In this document: positions 33,349-44,610 of the stretch, in pieces
Layout of the letters: each line of letters starts with the position of its first letter
Position numbering within the stretch: position 1 is the first letter of the stretch
DNA from: Euphorbia lathyris
Lineage: Eukaryota > Streptophyta > Magnoliopsida > Malpighiales > Euphorbiaceae
Assembly: GCF_963576675.1 (NCBI RefSeq)
Contig: NC_088917.1
Span: forward strand, 11,932,001 to 11,996,000
Reading direction: 5' to 3'
DNA: 64,000 bases
Program-made: the position numbers and the translations under genes
Notes under the pieces: generated by a model
The model's input: the letters and a program-made list of their open reading frames with translations, nothing else
Databases searched by the model: none
What the model was told of the DNA's origin: nothing

Positions 33349-35110
33349 CTGTGTGTTACACGAAACGGAAACAGATATAGAAACTGAAACAGACACCGAG
33401 AAATGGAAATACAGAGAAGGCGTGTAAATAATAAAAACAAGAGTATATCTACAAATTTTGAAAATTATAAGAACGCATCATATTTAATGTTATATATATA
33501 TGTAAGTCACATGATAGAGGGAAAAGAGAAAATATTAGAAATTTTATGATCCTGTGATTAGCATTTATCTACTTCCGAAAACACATTACATCCTAGAAAA
33601 CGAGTTTTCAAATTCTAAGAAACGAGTTTCCAATTTTTTAAAATTACGGAGACGTGACGCAAAACATGCATTAAGTCTCTAATCTTTTAATTGGATACAT
33701 TAAGTTCTTGATCAATTATTTTTAACACATTAAACCCATGATCTTTAAAATGGATACATTAAACCTTTGATCAATTGTTTTTTAACACATTAAGCCTCTC
33801 TTGGGCGGCCTAGTTCAACTCCGTTTAGTGTGCGTGGAATTACCAGCATGTCATTAGTCCTCTAAAGTAAAACAGTCAAACTAAATGAGTTCGATCGTTT
33901 TACTTTAGGGTTAAAGTAAAATAAGTTTTGGAGTTGACATGGTATGTTGTAAAACAAAAAATCTATCAAGCGACGTGTTAAAACAGTGACATGCTGGCAA
34001 TTTCACACGCACTAAACATATTTTGAACCACACATAACTGGGCCGTCCAAGACAGGCTTAATGTGTTAAAAAAATAATTAATCAAGCGCTTAATGTATCC
34101 ATTTATAAAATCAGGGATTTAATGTGTTAAAAATAATTGATCAATGGCTTAATATTTCCATTTAAAAGATCAGGAGCTTAATCAGAAAAACGTTAATTGA
34201 TCAGGGACTTAAATATGAGTTTTCCTAAAAATAAACTAGGCTTTGCAAAAAAGATTAACAGCCATAAAGTCTCAGCATCTAACAATTTTCAACCACACTC
34301 TATAACAAATAGAAGGCAACAAATTAGCATCATTTTGATAACCAACAATCTTCGAAATATACAATCCCGTTCTAAGTTCTAACAACATATAGAATTCCTT
34401 TTATATATGTACATATTTATCAGAATCATAAAATCACAAATCAAATCATATGCTTTGCTTTCTATTGTAAAAAAGCATGTTGAGGCCCTGATCATTCCGA
34501 TTTTGGTGGATCGAACTTCTTATCTTTTATTTCAAGGCATTAAACCCGTGATCATTTATTTTTCAGTCACATTAAGCTCTTGCTTGCCAAATTAGTTAAC
34601 TGTTAATGTCTAGTTCAGTTAAAAGAGCGTTGTTCATTTCATCTGTATCTGAAATTTATTTTTTACTGTTTGAAATAAGATTTTTACGGTTTCTCTGTAG
34701 TCATATCACGCATAAAAAAATACTTTCGAACCGTTAAAAATGCAAATTTCAAATGAAGATGAAATGAATAATGCTCTTTTAACCGAGTTTTTATGTTCAA
34801 AGCCGACTTATCTTGTCATTAAAGGCTTAATGTGACCGAATAATAAAAAATCAGGGACCTAACGTGTTGAAATGAAAAATCAGGGCTTCAATCCATCAAA
34901 ATCATAATAATGAGAGGCCTCAGGATGCTTTTTGCCAATTCTATAAATCACTTACCAATTTCAAAAAACAAGGATGTGTCATGTTCCTGTAGCCAAAGCT
35001 TGACATCAGACTGAGTAACATTGCAAATCAAGTTCGAAAGAGAGCCATGCCTGACAGGAATTCTTTTTTCAACGGAGTTCGGTACTCAAAACGTAGATAT
35101 GTGAAAAAAA
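33349..35110. other. Intergenic DNA with two fold-back repeats
   Basis: 33662-34225 is a fold-back element (AACACATTAAGCCTCTC on the left, GGCTTAATGTGTTAAAA on the right). 34485-34935 is a related one (ATTAAACCCGTGATC and TCAGGGACCTAACGT). 34985-35065 on the minus strand is an exon-like open block ending at a GTAAGT, just beyond the PPR stop codon; it may be 3' UTR. No gene assigned. Confidence 0.45.
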
Positions 35111-38100
35111 CTAGAGTCCTTCAGCCGAATCGCCTTCTTCGACCCAGAGGATATTCTGTAGAAGTCAACATATTTCATTAAATAAGTTATTTCACATTGT
35201 AGATGCTTTAACAAAGAGAAGATGAATACTAGGTACAACTTAAACTTTAAGCAGTTATCTTGAAACGACATCTTTCAGACCATTCAGTGAAGCAATCAAC
35301 CGTCACTAATATTTTTAAATGACATCTCCAAATTATTGTCTTTTTATAATATTCAGTTGCACTTCCATAGTCTACTGCTTTGCTATGTAATATAAAGGCT
35401 TTAATACATTAGGGACCCCCATACTTGGTCAAATAATCTGACTGGCCCTGAATTTTGGAGACGTCTCATCAGCCCCTAAACTTGCTTAAAGTGACTTAAT
35501 TAATCCCATAAATCCTACGTGGCAGAGCAAAGTGGAGATCTAAACAAATTGAAGCGTGTATCACTTTAAGCAAGTTTAGGGGCCAATAAGACACTTTGAG
35601 CATGTACAGGGTGCCAATAGATCACTTTGAGCAAGTTCAAGGAATCAATAGGTCACTTTAAGTAAGTTCAGGGGACTAATGGACATCTCCAAAATTGTTG
35701 AAGACAGTGCCATTTATGTGCTTATCTGCTAAACACTGATAATAGGTGATGGGAAAGAATACTAGAACATGATCAGAAGCACAACATCAATCTCTAAGTA
35801 TATATCTTCATGTGTGTCTGTGGATAGACAGACACAAAACCATATATAGATGCAAACATCCATCAGATACACATATCCATGTTTATGAAAGCAAAAACTT
35901 TACTTAAGAAAGAAAAGCAAGAGAAACAAACCATCTGGCAGATGCTATCACACAGTTGAAATGCTTCTTCCCACTTGCCAACTCTAAGAAGCCCCTTGAT
36001 GAGGTAAAATAATACGTTTATCTCTGGAACACATCCTCTCCTAATCATGTCTGCATACAACTTAAAAGCCTTTTCAACCTTGCAAGCAAGAGTAAGGCTC
36101 TCAATCAATGAACTACAAGTATTCTTGTAGGCTACTGAAAATGTTGAGAATGATGGGAGTTCTTCATACAACTCCAAGGCCTTCTCCAATTGTCCGGCCT
36201 TGATAAAATTATCAATCAGAAGTTTATAAACTGGGAAAATTGGGAGTGAATCATTCTCACTCATCTCAACTAAAAGACCAAGAGAAGCTACGAATTCACG
36301 GCTGAAACCTTCAACCACCTTATAATAGCCTGCTGCATGCTTTGGCCAGTATGTCTGCTTCATCTCTTCTAAAAGTTTATAAGCCTCGTCCAAAAGACCA
36401 GCAGCACAACAGTGGCTAATTAAAACCCTATAGGTTATAAAATTTGGAGCACAACCCCTGGAACCCATTTGCTGCAACAGCTCTAGGCATCTGTCAACCC
36501 TTCCTGATTTCCCAAAGCCGTCGATCATTGCAGTATAAGTCACCACATTTGGCTTACAACCTTTTTCATCCATCATAAGCATAAGTTTATAGGCTTCATC
36601 GGTCTTCCCTACTTTACACAGCCCATCTACCATCTCAGTGTAAGTAACCACGTTGGGAGCACATGAATTTTCAAGCATTTTGGACAAGATTTTCAATGCA
36701 AGATCCAACCTTTTATCCTTAAACAATCTGTCAATTAAGGAGCTGTAAGTAAACACATTTGGAGCATAGCCACGGTACAACATCTTCGTAAACACCTCTT
36801 GTGCCTCATCTAGTTTTCCAGCCTTACAAAATCCATCTATAAGAGCATCATATATCACCTGATTTGGCTCGCAACCTTCGTTGATCATAGCTTCTAGCAA
36901 GTCTCGTGCTTCGTTAATTTTATGGGCTTTGCACAAACCATCTATCAAAGCTCCATAAGTAAAAACATTAGGATCTTTGGATTCATTATCAACAACCTTG
37001 AAATACATGTCTACATCAGGAATTTTCACATTATCATTCTTCATTCTTGCATAAATATGGGATGCTTTATCAATATCTCCAGCTTTACAATGACCATCAA
37101 TTAAAGCTGTATATGTGACTATATTAGGAACACAACCTTTGGACAACATCATCTCAAAAATTTCATTTGCATTCGACAACTTTCTCGCTTTCAAATATGC
37201 ATGTATAAGAGCAGTATATGTCACCACATTTGGGGCACAACCATTACTTTGCATCTCATCAAACCAGTTGCGAGCTTGTTCTATTAAACCAACTTTACAA
37301 AAACTATCAAGTAACATTGTGTATGTATAAACATCAGGAGTAATATCATTCCTTTTCATTTCTTGGAACAACTGAAAAGCTCTGTCTACTTTGGAAGCAT
37401 CACACAAATAACCAATGACTTTAGAGTATGTGCTAGTATCAGGTATAAAGCCCTTACTCATCATTTCACGAATAACATTATATGCCTTCTCAAATTTTCC
37501 AATACTACAAAGGCAACGTGTAAAATTGTCAACATTGACCTTGTTCAGAACAACCCCAACTTCGAGCATTTCACTGTAGGCTTTCTCAGCCAACTCAAAC
37601 ACATCCATACTTGGCAACTCCGCATTGCCACAAATACCACCAATCAATATATTATAAACCACATAACCCGGTTGGCATCCACAGTTTACCATTCTATTGA
37701 GCAACTTATATGCATAGGAGTAATCTCCTGATCTGCAATATGCATGAACAAGAGAATTAAATATTTTAGGACTTGGATAACAACCTTCTGCAATCATCAT
37801 ACTTAGTATTCTTTTACACCTACCAAGCTCTCTCTTTCTCAAACATCCACATAGCAAAATCCTGTATGTCAAAACATTAGGGATACAGGAACTCGCTCTC
37901 ATCCTATTCAAAAAATCCATAGCTTCTTCGAAAAGTGAAGCTTCACATAATCCAGATATCATCTTGGTATAAAGCACAGTATCAGGCACAATTTCCTGAT
38001 TTTCAATTAATGTCAAGGCATCCCTCCAATTCCCTGCTTTACATAGTGAATGTGCAAAACAACCCAAAGTAAACCTGTCCATGTTATATCCCAATCCGGA

Positions 38101-38919
38101 CATCTCTCTATGGACCAAATTAGCAGTATCTAACCGCTCCGCCCTTAAATACACTTGAATTAAAGCATTATAAGTCGATCTCGAGGGCTTATAACCGAGA
38201 TCCTTAAGCCTGCCTAGCTCTTCCAATGCTGCATTCCACAAACCATGGTTACAATACTTACGAATCAAAACATTAAGCAACTTGCCAAGCACTTCCTTGT
38301 CATCGTCCCTAATTTCAAGCAAAAACTGTTCTGGTATTTTATCATTACTATCAACAGTTCTACTTTCAATTATCTCCAACAATGCATTGTACACAGGCAG
38401 GCTATGGCTATACCCAATTTGTCTACCAGCCCAGATAAAAAATTTAACACTCAATTCAGGGTTTTTTATTTGATTCAAAACCTCAACTACTAAAGAATCA
38501 TTCAATTTCTCTCTATACTGCCTAAGGAATTTCTGCGTTTCCTTCCCAAAACCCTCATTATTAGACAAAATCGCACGAGCAATTAAAATAGCATCATTAG
38601 AGCACTTACCTGTATCAAGCTTTTGCAGATCATCATTCGGATTTAACAAGGAATCGCGCAATAAAGAGAATTCCTCGCTGGAAATAGACTCAACCGGAGA
38701 ATTACCGAGTAAAATAGGGTCGTTTGGATCCACCAATCCTTCCATATTATCGGAGGAAGAGGTACAGATGAATCTAGAAACCATGAATTGAACATTTTCG
38801 AATCGGAACTTGTGTAAACGAGGATGAAATGTAGATTTGAATGTAATCGATGATAGAGAAGAGACATGGTGAGAGAAAATGGTAGTTAATAAACTTCTCC
38901 TCATCGGAGTTACGCTCAT
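35111..38919 (-). CDS. P-class pentatricopeptide repeat protein, likely mitochondrial (At1g06710-like)
   Basis: Binds organellar RNA through tandem PPR motifs, with roles in processing, stability or translation of target transcripts. The N terminus (MRRSLLTTIFSHH, rich in Ser and Arg, few acids) looks like a mitochondrial presequence. From about residue 160 on there are some twenty PPR motifs of 35 residues, for example PNVVTYTALIHAYLKARKLS and PNVVTYTEMVDGLCKVGKTD. Overall sequence and length match Arabidopsis At1g06710. The long frame would run to 35863, but at 35932 the codon ATG is followed by GTTTGT, a good donor. After a 776-bp intron, TTCTACAG at 35156 opens a 15-codon exon (35155-35111) reading NILWVEEGDSAEGL and stop, which fits the end of the Arabidopsis protein. 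Predicted length is 1010 residues. The intron holds a fold-back repeat at 35403-35700. No E, DYW or SMR domain is present. Confidence 0.9.
35403..35700. repeat. Fold-back repeat inside the PPR intron
   Basis: CCCCTAAACTTGCTTAAAGTGA is matched in inverse orientation by TCACTTTAAGCAAGTTTAGG, with three further tandem AGCAAGTT blocks on the right. It is a MITE-like insertion wholly within the 776-bp intron. Confidence 0.6.
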
Positions 38920-38945
38920 AGGAGGATGAAGAAGTCCTCCGGTGA

Positions 38946-39055
38946 GGGTTTAGGCGGGAGGGTTTAGGGAAAGTGGGAAAATGGGCTGCTCAAAATTGGG
39001 TTTTCTCTCTGATTTATCTATAAAGGTGGGCTCTTTATTTTTATCTAAAAGCCCA
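38946..39055 (-). promoter_or_regulatory. Telo-box-like and site II elements upstream of the PPR gene
   Basis: AAACCCT-type motifs on the minus strand near 38946-38969, and TGGGCT/AGCCCA site II motifs at 38982-38987, 39027-39032 and 39050-39055. This combination is typical of promoters of plant nuclear genes for organelle and ribosome biogenesis and fits the PPR gene. Confidence 0.55.
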
Positions 39056-39170
39056 GCTAATAAGCTAAATAACGAACAAGTCAAAATCCCTAAATCTAAC
39101 ACTTTTTTTTTCTCTTTAAGAAAAACACTATTTTTCCGATTCGGGTGACAATTCGTGTAAGTAGATCTAC

Positions 39171-39640
39171 GGCTGTAAATAATCCGAGCTGCTAATGAGC
39201 GGTTCGGTATTTAATTCAATAAAAACTCAATTGTGTTCGATTCGATCTATAAAAGAGCTGAACTTGAGTGCTGCGAAACTCAGCTCGAAAGCTTGCGAGT
39301 AGACTCGATTATAGATTCATGAACAGACTCGAATATAATGTTCATGAGCAAGTTTGGTTCGATTATTTTTTTAATAATAGTATTTCTATAAATAGGGAAA
39401 TGTAAAACAAAGTAGTTTTGCAGGTTTCAAAACTATGTAATTTTGTGTTAAATAAATTCCAAATTGACATAATTAATTAGTTATTCGCGAGCGAAATTCA
39501 TGAGCAAAATTAATGAGCTGCTCGCGAGTAAAGCTCATGAGGACCTCATTAGGATGTTGAGCTGGAGCTCAAGCTCGTCAATTTTATAACAAGTTGTGTA
39601 TGAGCAGGTAAAGCACGGCTCAATTATTTTATGAAGTCTA
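39171..39640. repeat. Dispersed GAGC-rich repeat, copy 1
   Basis: Begins GGCTGTAAAT and is made of alternating GAGCTC, CTCGAT and TTCATGA motifs. It is homologous to 43444-44057 (shared ATGTAAAACAAAGTAGTTTTG-like block and TTAAATAAATT). The right boundary is not sharp. Confidence 0.6.
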
Positions 39641-39763
39641 CTTTTTATGGAGTCTACTTTTTTAATCTTATTTTCGTTCCATTTAATTCGTGGGTGCCTT
39701 CAGATCATCTCCAAGAGACTTTTAGTCCGCTCTATAAAAATAATATAAATAATTGACACTTAG

Positions 39764-40445
39764 GGTCCGTTTGGTATGCCGTAATGCAATGTAATGTAAT
39801 CAAGGTCGTAATGTAATCAAAGTTGTAATGTAATGGAATGGAATAGTGATTCTATTACCATGTTTGGTTGACAATTGTAATGGAATGTAATAACCATTAC
39901 AATACTTATATTTTCCTAATTAAATGCAATCATAAAATTTTATTTACATAATTAAAATCAACGAAAAATGTGAAAAATCAAGTACAAAATTAGATTAACC
40001 GAAATCAATAAATTAGTATATAGTTTTTCGCTTTTTCGTATTTTTTTTACATTTTTCTCGTTTCTTTCAATTTCCATTTTCAACATTTTTCACCATTTTT
40101 CTATTTTCTCCTTTTTCCGGTTTTTTATTTTTCGCATTTTTTCGGTTTTTCTTTTTTTTTTTTTGTCATTTTTCTCGTTTTCAATTTTCATGTTTTTCTA
40201 CTTTTTGCATTTTTGACAAGAATGAGAGGTGAGATTTGAGAAAAGAGAGGTTAGATGATAATGTAATGAGAATTCAAGTCATTTTTCTATGTAATGAGGA
40301 TTACAAGATTTCTTCAACAAAATTTAATTCAAGGTTTTCTCATTCCATTACAATGAAATTGTAACATGTAACCAAACATGGTAATGAACCTTCGATGTAA
40401 TGGTCATTCCATTACGAAGGTCATTACATCTTACCAAACGTCACC
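39764..40445. mobile_element. MITE with TTA duplication, PIF/Harbinger-like
   Basis: Ends GGGTCCGTTTGGTA...TACCAAACGTCACC, flanked by TTA at 39761-39763 and 40446-40448. Internal GTAATG/CATTAC repeats pair across the element; the centre is a TTTTTC-rich tract. Confidence 0.65.
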
Positions 40446-40740
40446 TTAGTGATTTAAGACTGACTAATACATATTATCTCCAAAAATACTCTTCATATTC
40501 ACTCCTTATTTACTATTTTATCATTAAAATTAATAAGTATTATTATATTTATCAATATTGAGAGAAGAGAAACTCCTCAATAGTAAATTATAAATAAAAA
40601 AATGAAATAAGGAGACACTAAGAGGTGGAGAGAGCGCTTAGTTATTTCAAGAGCCATTAAAAGGCTGTTTGAGCTGATTTTTAGCTCTCTCTCTCTCATC
40701 AAATGTAACTTAAAAGGCTGTTTGAGCTGATTATTATTTA

Positions 40741-40869
40741 AAAAAAATGCGCACAATGCGCTTACATTAAAGAAGAAAGAAAAATCTCCACCAGACCCGG
40801 ATATGATTCGAACCCATGACCTCCCAAGACATAGGTAAGCTCTCAACCACTAGGCTAAGAGCTTCACCA
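40741..40869 (-). mobile_element. tRNA-derived SINE, second copy
   Basis: The minus strand matches the SINE at 26742-26881: TGGTGAAGCTCTTAGCC start, B box GGTTCGAATCAT, GCGCATTGTGCGC-type end and a T/A tail. No clear target duplication was found. Just outside, AAAAGGCTGTTTGAGCTGAT occurs twice (about 40658 and 40711). Confidence 0.8.
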
Positions 40870-41086
40870 CAATTCTAAACATTTTAAATAAATTAAATTA
40901 GTAAGAATGAAAACACATATACTAAAAATAAATAACTTTGCTTCAAAAAAATAAAAATAAATAACTTAAATTAGTAAGAATGAAAACACATATACTCTTC
41001 ATTTTTTCCTCTATTTCTTATCAACATATATCAAACTTCTAGAGAGTAAAAGACATAAATGAAGAAATTATATGACAAGTAACATG

Positions 41087-41573
41087 CAGGGGCGGAGTCA
41101 TGACAGGTCACGGAAGGTCGGTCAACCCTTCGGCCCGCTGAAAAAACCCAAAGAGTGGATCTTCTACCCTAGTTCCAATATTGTCCGCCATGACTGGGAG
41201 CCCTCCAGTCATGACGGACGAGGAAAAAGATGGCAATGTCCCATCTTCTTTCTCTGAATTATAAATTTTTTAACTAGCTCCAGCTCAAAACAACGTGTTT
41301 TGGACTCCCATCCGAAATGAAGTCGTTTCATACGAGGCCCAATTAAAAAAGTTAAAGGGATGATTGAAAATTTATGTCCTTCCTTTAAAGAAATTCTTCA
41401 TTCGAACGAATGAAGAGTTTATTTTTCTCATTCAAGCCTTCAACTCAATAGTTAGGCTTTCAATTGGGGGATTTTGGCCGAAATTCAACCACTAAGCCGC
41501 CTTCGGACTGAAATAGAGAGGAAGAGGAGATGTCGTCAGAGCCATTGAAGTTTCGGTCCTAACTCCACCACTG
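41087..41573. mobile_element. hAT-type MITE (tentative)
   Basis: CAGGGGCGGAGT at the left and ACTCCACCACTG at the right are imperfect terminal inverted repeats of hAT type. The flanking 8-mers GTAACATG and GCAACAGA match only in part, so the boundaries are tentative. Confidence 0.5.
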
Positions 41574-41695
41574 GCAACAGAGGTATCTTGGGGTATTGTC
41601 ATTCTCATCAAATACTCGACATCAATTTTTTTAATTCTAGCCATGTATCATACTCTTTTATACAAATTTTGGGTAATTCTATTAAAGTCGACTAA

Positions 41696-43426
41696 TGTCA
41701 CACCCGACCCTATACGACCTCAACTGGCATCGGGCATGAAATAGAAAGATCATAATCAATACTTAGGAGTCTTCAATTTATCTAAATATCATAATATCAT
41801 ATTTGTTTATTTATTTTGGCCTTCCTCTTCAATGTATATTCTAAAATAATTCATATTCCGTCTACATTAGTCATTCGAGGACCTCAACATATATTTACCA
41901 ACTATATTATATTACAATTGAAATACCAAAGTTCTAACCATAATTCTAACAATAAGCATCCAACTTCCAAACCTCGCCTGATCGGTCGGTAACCTTCTCT
42001 ATATCACGTACTTTCTCACCTAAAAACATTAAAACATTTAAAAACGTGAGACCAAAATCTCAGTAAGAAACTATCAGCTATAAAAACCAACTTTACTTAA
42101 CATAGCTACATATATACATTTATAAAGGGATTTAATCAAAACCTTATAAAATATACTCAAAACTTAAGTTCATATATATAATGCATTTTATCAAAACGAA
42201 TCAAAACAAATAAACGTTTCATCAAACCAATTCATAATCAAATAAATGTTTTATTAAACCAACTCGTAATCAATCAAACGTAAAACCTTATATCAAAATC
42301 AATCATAACCGAAAACATAATCCAAATGAACTTAAAACATTGTATCCATCCTCGAGTTTATCTCCTTAAGTATCAATCCATAACCACATATATAGTCGAG
42401 ACGTCTCTTAACATTACCTATCCCATATGGTCTTACCCGACACTTCACTGCCATACCCGATAGGTCTTCAGACTGTGTACACAGGTCATGTCCCTCACTG
42501 AACATGGTCTTCAAATATAAAACCACCGATCCGGATAACTTTAGATGGATATAAAATCATAAAATCATAACGTGCTCAAATTTTCTTTCACAATCAAATT
42601 CCAAGCTATTTCATAACCATAAATCATTTGGCTTCAATTAGCTCTTTTGTAAAAATAACCACAATTATTCAAAATATCAATCCTTAATCAATAAAAATTC
42701 CAAAGTTAATCAATCAAATTAAGTCGTAAATCAACATAATCAAGTAAAATCTGAAATTCACATAGAAACATAGTCAATAGCTTCATTTGAACCATAATTT
42801 CACAATAAAAAGCAAAATCATGAAAAACCTCAATTTTACAAAATTCCTGCATAATCCTAAAATATCAATTTCTGAAAATTTTTTGATTATATATATATAT
42901 ATCTATATACATAAAACTCAAAATATAGTTGATAGTTACTTACCTTGGCTACTAATTGAGGAAAATACACCCGATCGATTGCCTCTAAATTCTATCTAAG
43001 ACGTTTTCCCTTCAAATATTTCCGAAACTTGAAAACTCTTTGGTTAGGACTTAGATCTATGTATAAGGATGCTATGTTTTAAATTTCGAGTGATTCGGAC
43101 GGTCAAATCTCCGTAAATCAAAGAAACGGTGGAGAAACTGTTCAGAGAAAACTGATGATAAATATAAAAGACAAGGAAAAAGGAAACGAAAGAATGATGA
43201 TCGTATGTCACCTATACCGCGAATCTCAAATTTGGCAAATATCACGTTTGATCCTTTATCTTTCTATAATCTTTTAAAAATTATCCTAACTTTTAATTTA
43301 CACATAAAACCATCAAATTAACTCCAAACTTTTCCCATAGCACCAAATTAACTTCACACACCCAATAATTATAATATATAATAATATCAAAATATAAATC
43401 TTAGAAATTTAGACACAGACGTGACA
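41696..43426. mobile_element. Solo LTR, 1731 bp, with 5-bp target duplication
   Basis: Starts TGTCACACCCGACC and ends GACGTGACA, flanked by ACTAA at 41691-41695 and 43427-43431. The TG...CA ends, 5-bp duplication and absence of coding sequence make a solo LTR the best reading. The outermost TGTCAC/GTGACA are inverted. A rearranged fragment of the same family lies at 62947-63782. The superfamily cannot be decided from an LTR alone. Confidence 0.75.
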
Positions 43427-43443
43427 ACTAATATTAGGAATTA

Positions 43444-44057
43444 GGGCTGTAAATGAGCCGAGCCATGTATGAGTGGCTCGGTGTTCGGCTCGATAAAAAC
43501 TTGATCGTGTTCGGCTCTATTTATAAACGAGTCGAGCTTGAGCACGAAGAAGCTCGGTTAGAAAGCTCGTGAACAGACTCAATTATAGGCTCATGAACAA
43601 GCTCAATTATAATGTTCATGAACGCGCTCATTAGCAAGTTTGATTCGATTATTATTTTAATAATTATATTTCTATGAAGGGAAAAATATAAAACAACGTA
43701 GTTTTGTGTAAAATTTAGTTTTATGTCTCAAAACTATGTAGTTTTGTGTTAAATAAATTTTAGATCAATATAATTAATGAGTTATTCACAAGCGAAATCC
43801 ATATACTGAATTAATGAACTGCGCATGAGCAGCTCACGAACAGAATATTGAGCTCGTGCTTGAGCTCGCCAATTTTTAGCCTGAGCAGGACAAAGCTCGA
43901 CTCGGGTCGGCTTAACGAGTTGCTCGTGAGCAAATCTCATGAACAAGCTCGCGAACATCTCATGAGCAGCTCACGAACAAAATGTTGAGCTCGTGCTTGA
44001 GCTCGCCCATTTTAGCCCGAGTAGGACAAAACTCGACTCGACTCAACTCGATTACAG
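43444..44057. repeat. Dispersed GAGC-rich repeat, copy 2
   Basis: Starts GGGCTGTAAATGAGCCGAGC and ends CTCGATTACAG, with short inverted ends CTGTAA/TTACAG. The 43870-44040 part repeats the motif GAGCTCGTGCTTGAGCTCGC two times. Homologous to 39171-39640. Confidence 0.6.
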
Positions 44058-44469
44058 GAATCCATGAAACCGGCACCCATCACTATCCTCAACCCTTATT
44101 CTACTACTAAATTTGTTGGGATGGTGGCTCTTCCACTCATAGGAAATGTTATCCTTAACAACATTAGCTAATATGTACATATGAAACATACACATATAGA
44201 TATGTTATATATATGTTGGCAAAATAACAATTATATGCTCTTCAAATATTTATTATATATTATTATTATTAGTACTAACTTTAAAATCATGCCCAATGAC
44301 TTTTTCTGAAAGCAAAGGAATCTCAAGATTTTGCACCAAACAATGGATCTTCATCATATCATATGTATTGTATAATTAATAGCATTATATATATCTCAAG
44401 CCTAATAATTTATGTGTATAAGGACATTTTAATATCATTGGGTAGTCAATGGTGCGTTGTACAGTTATA

Positions 44470-44534
<65 letters not shown>

Positions 44535-44592
44535 GGGGATGCTACATGTTTCCACATTTTGTCTACCCCAAGAATATCATTTCACTATATAT
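44058..44592. other. AT-rich spacer with (AT)n microsatellite
   Basis: No gene. A long AT dinucleotide tract occupies 44473-44529. Confidence 0.7.
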
Positions 44593-44610
44593 AAAATTAT
44601 CACATCAATA

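Noticed and set aside
32876..33427. Small plus- and minus-strand ORFs as real genes
   Set aside because: They are frame-shifted readings of the PRP40C-like relic.
35863..35931. C-terminal extension of the PPR ORF (VCFSCFSFLSKV...)
   Set aside because: Begins exactly at a GT donor and is unlike PPR proteins; treated as intron.
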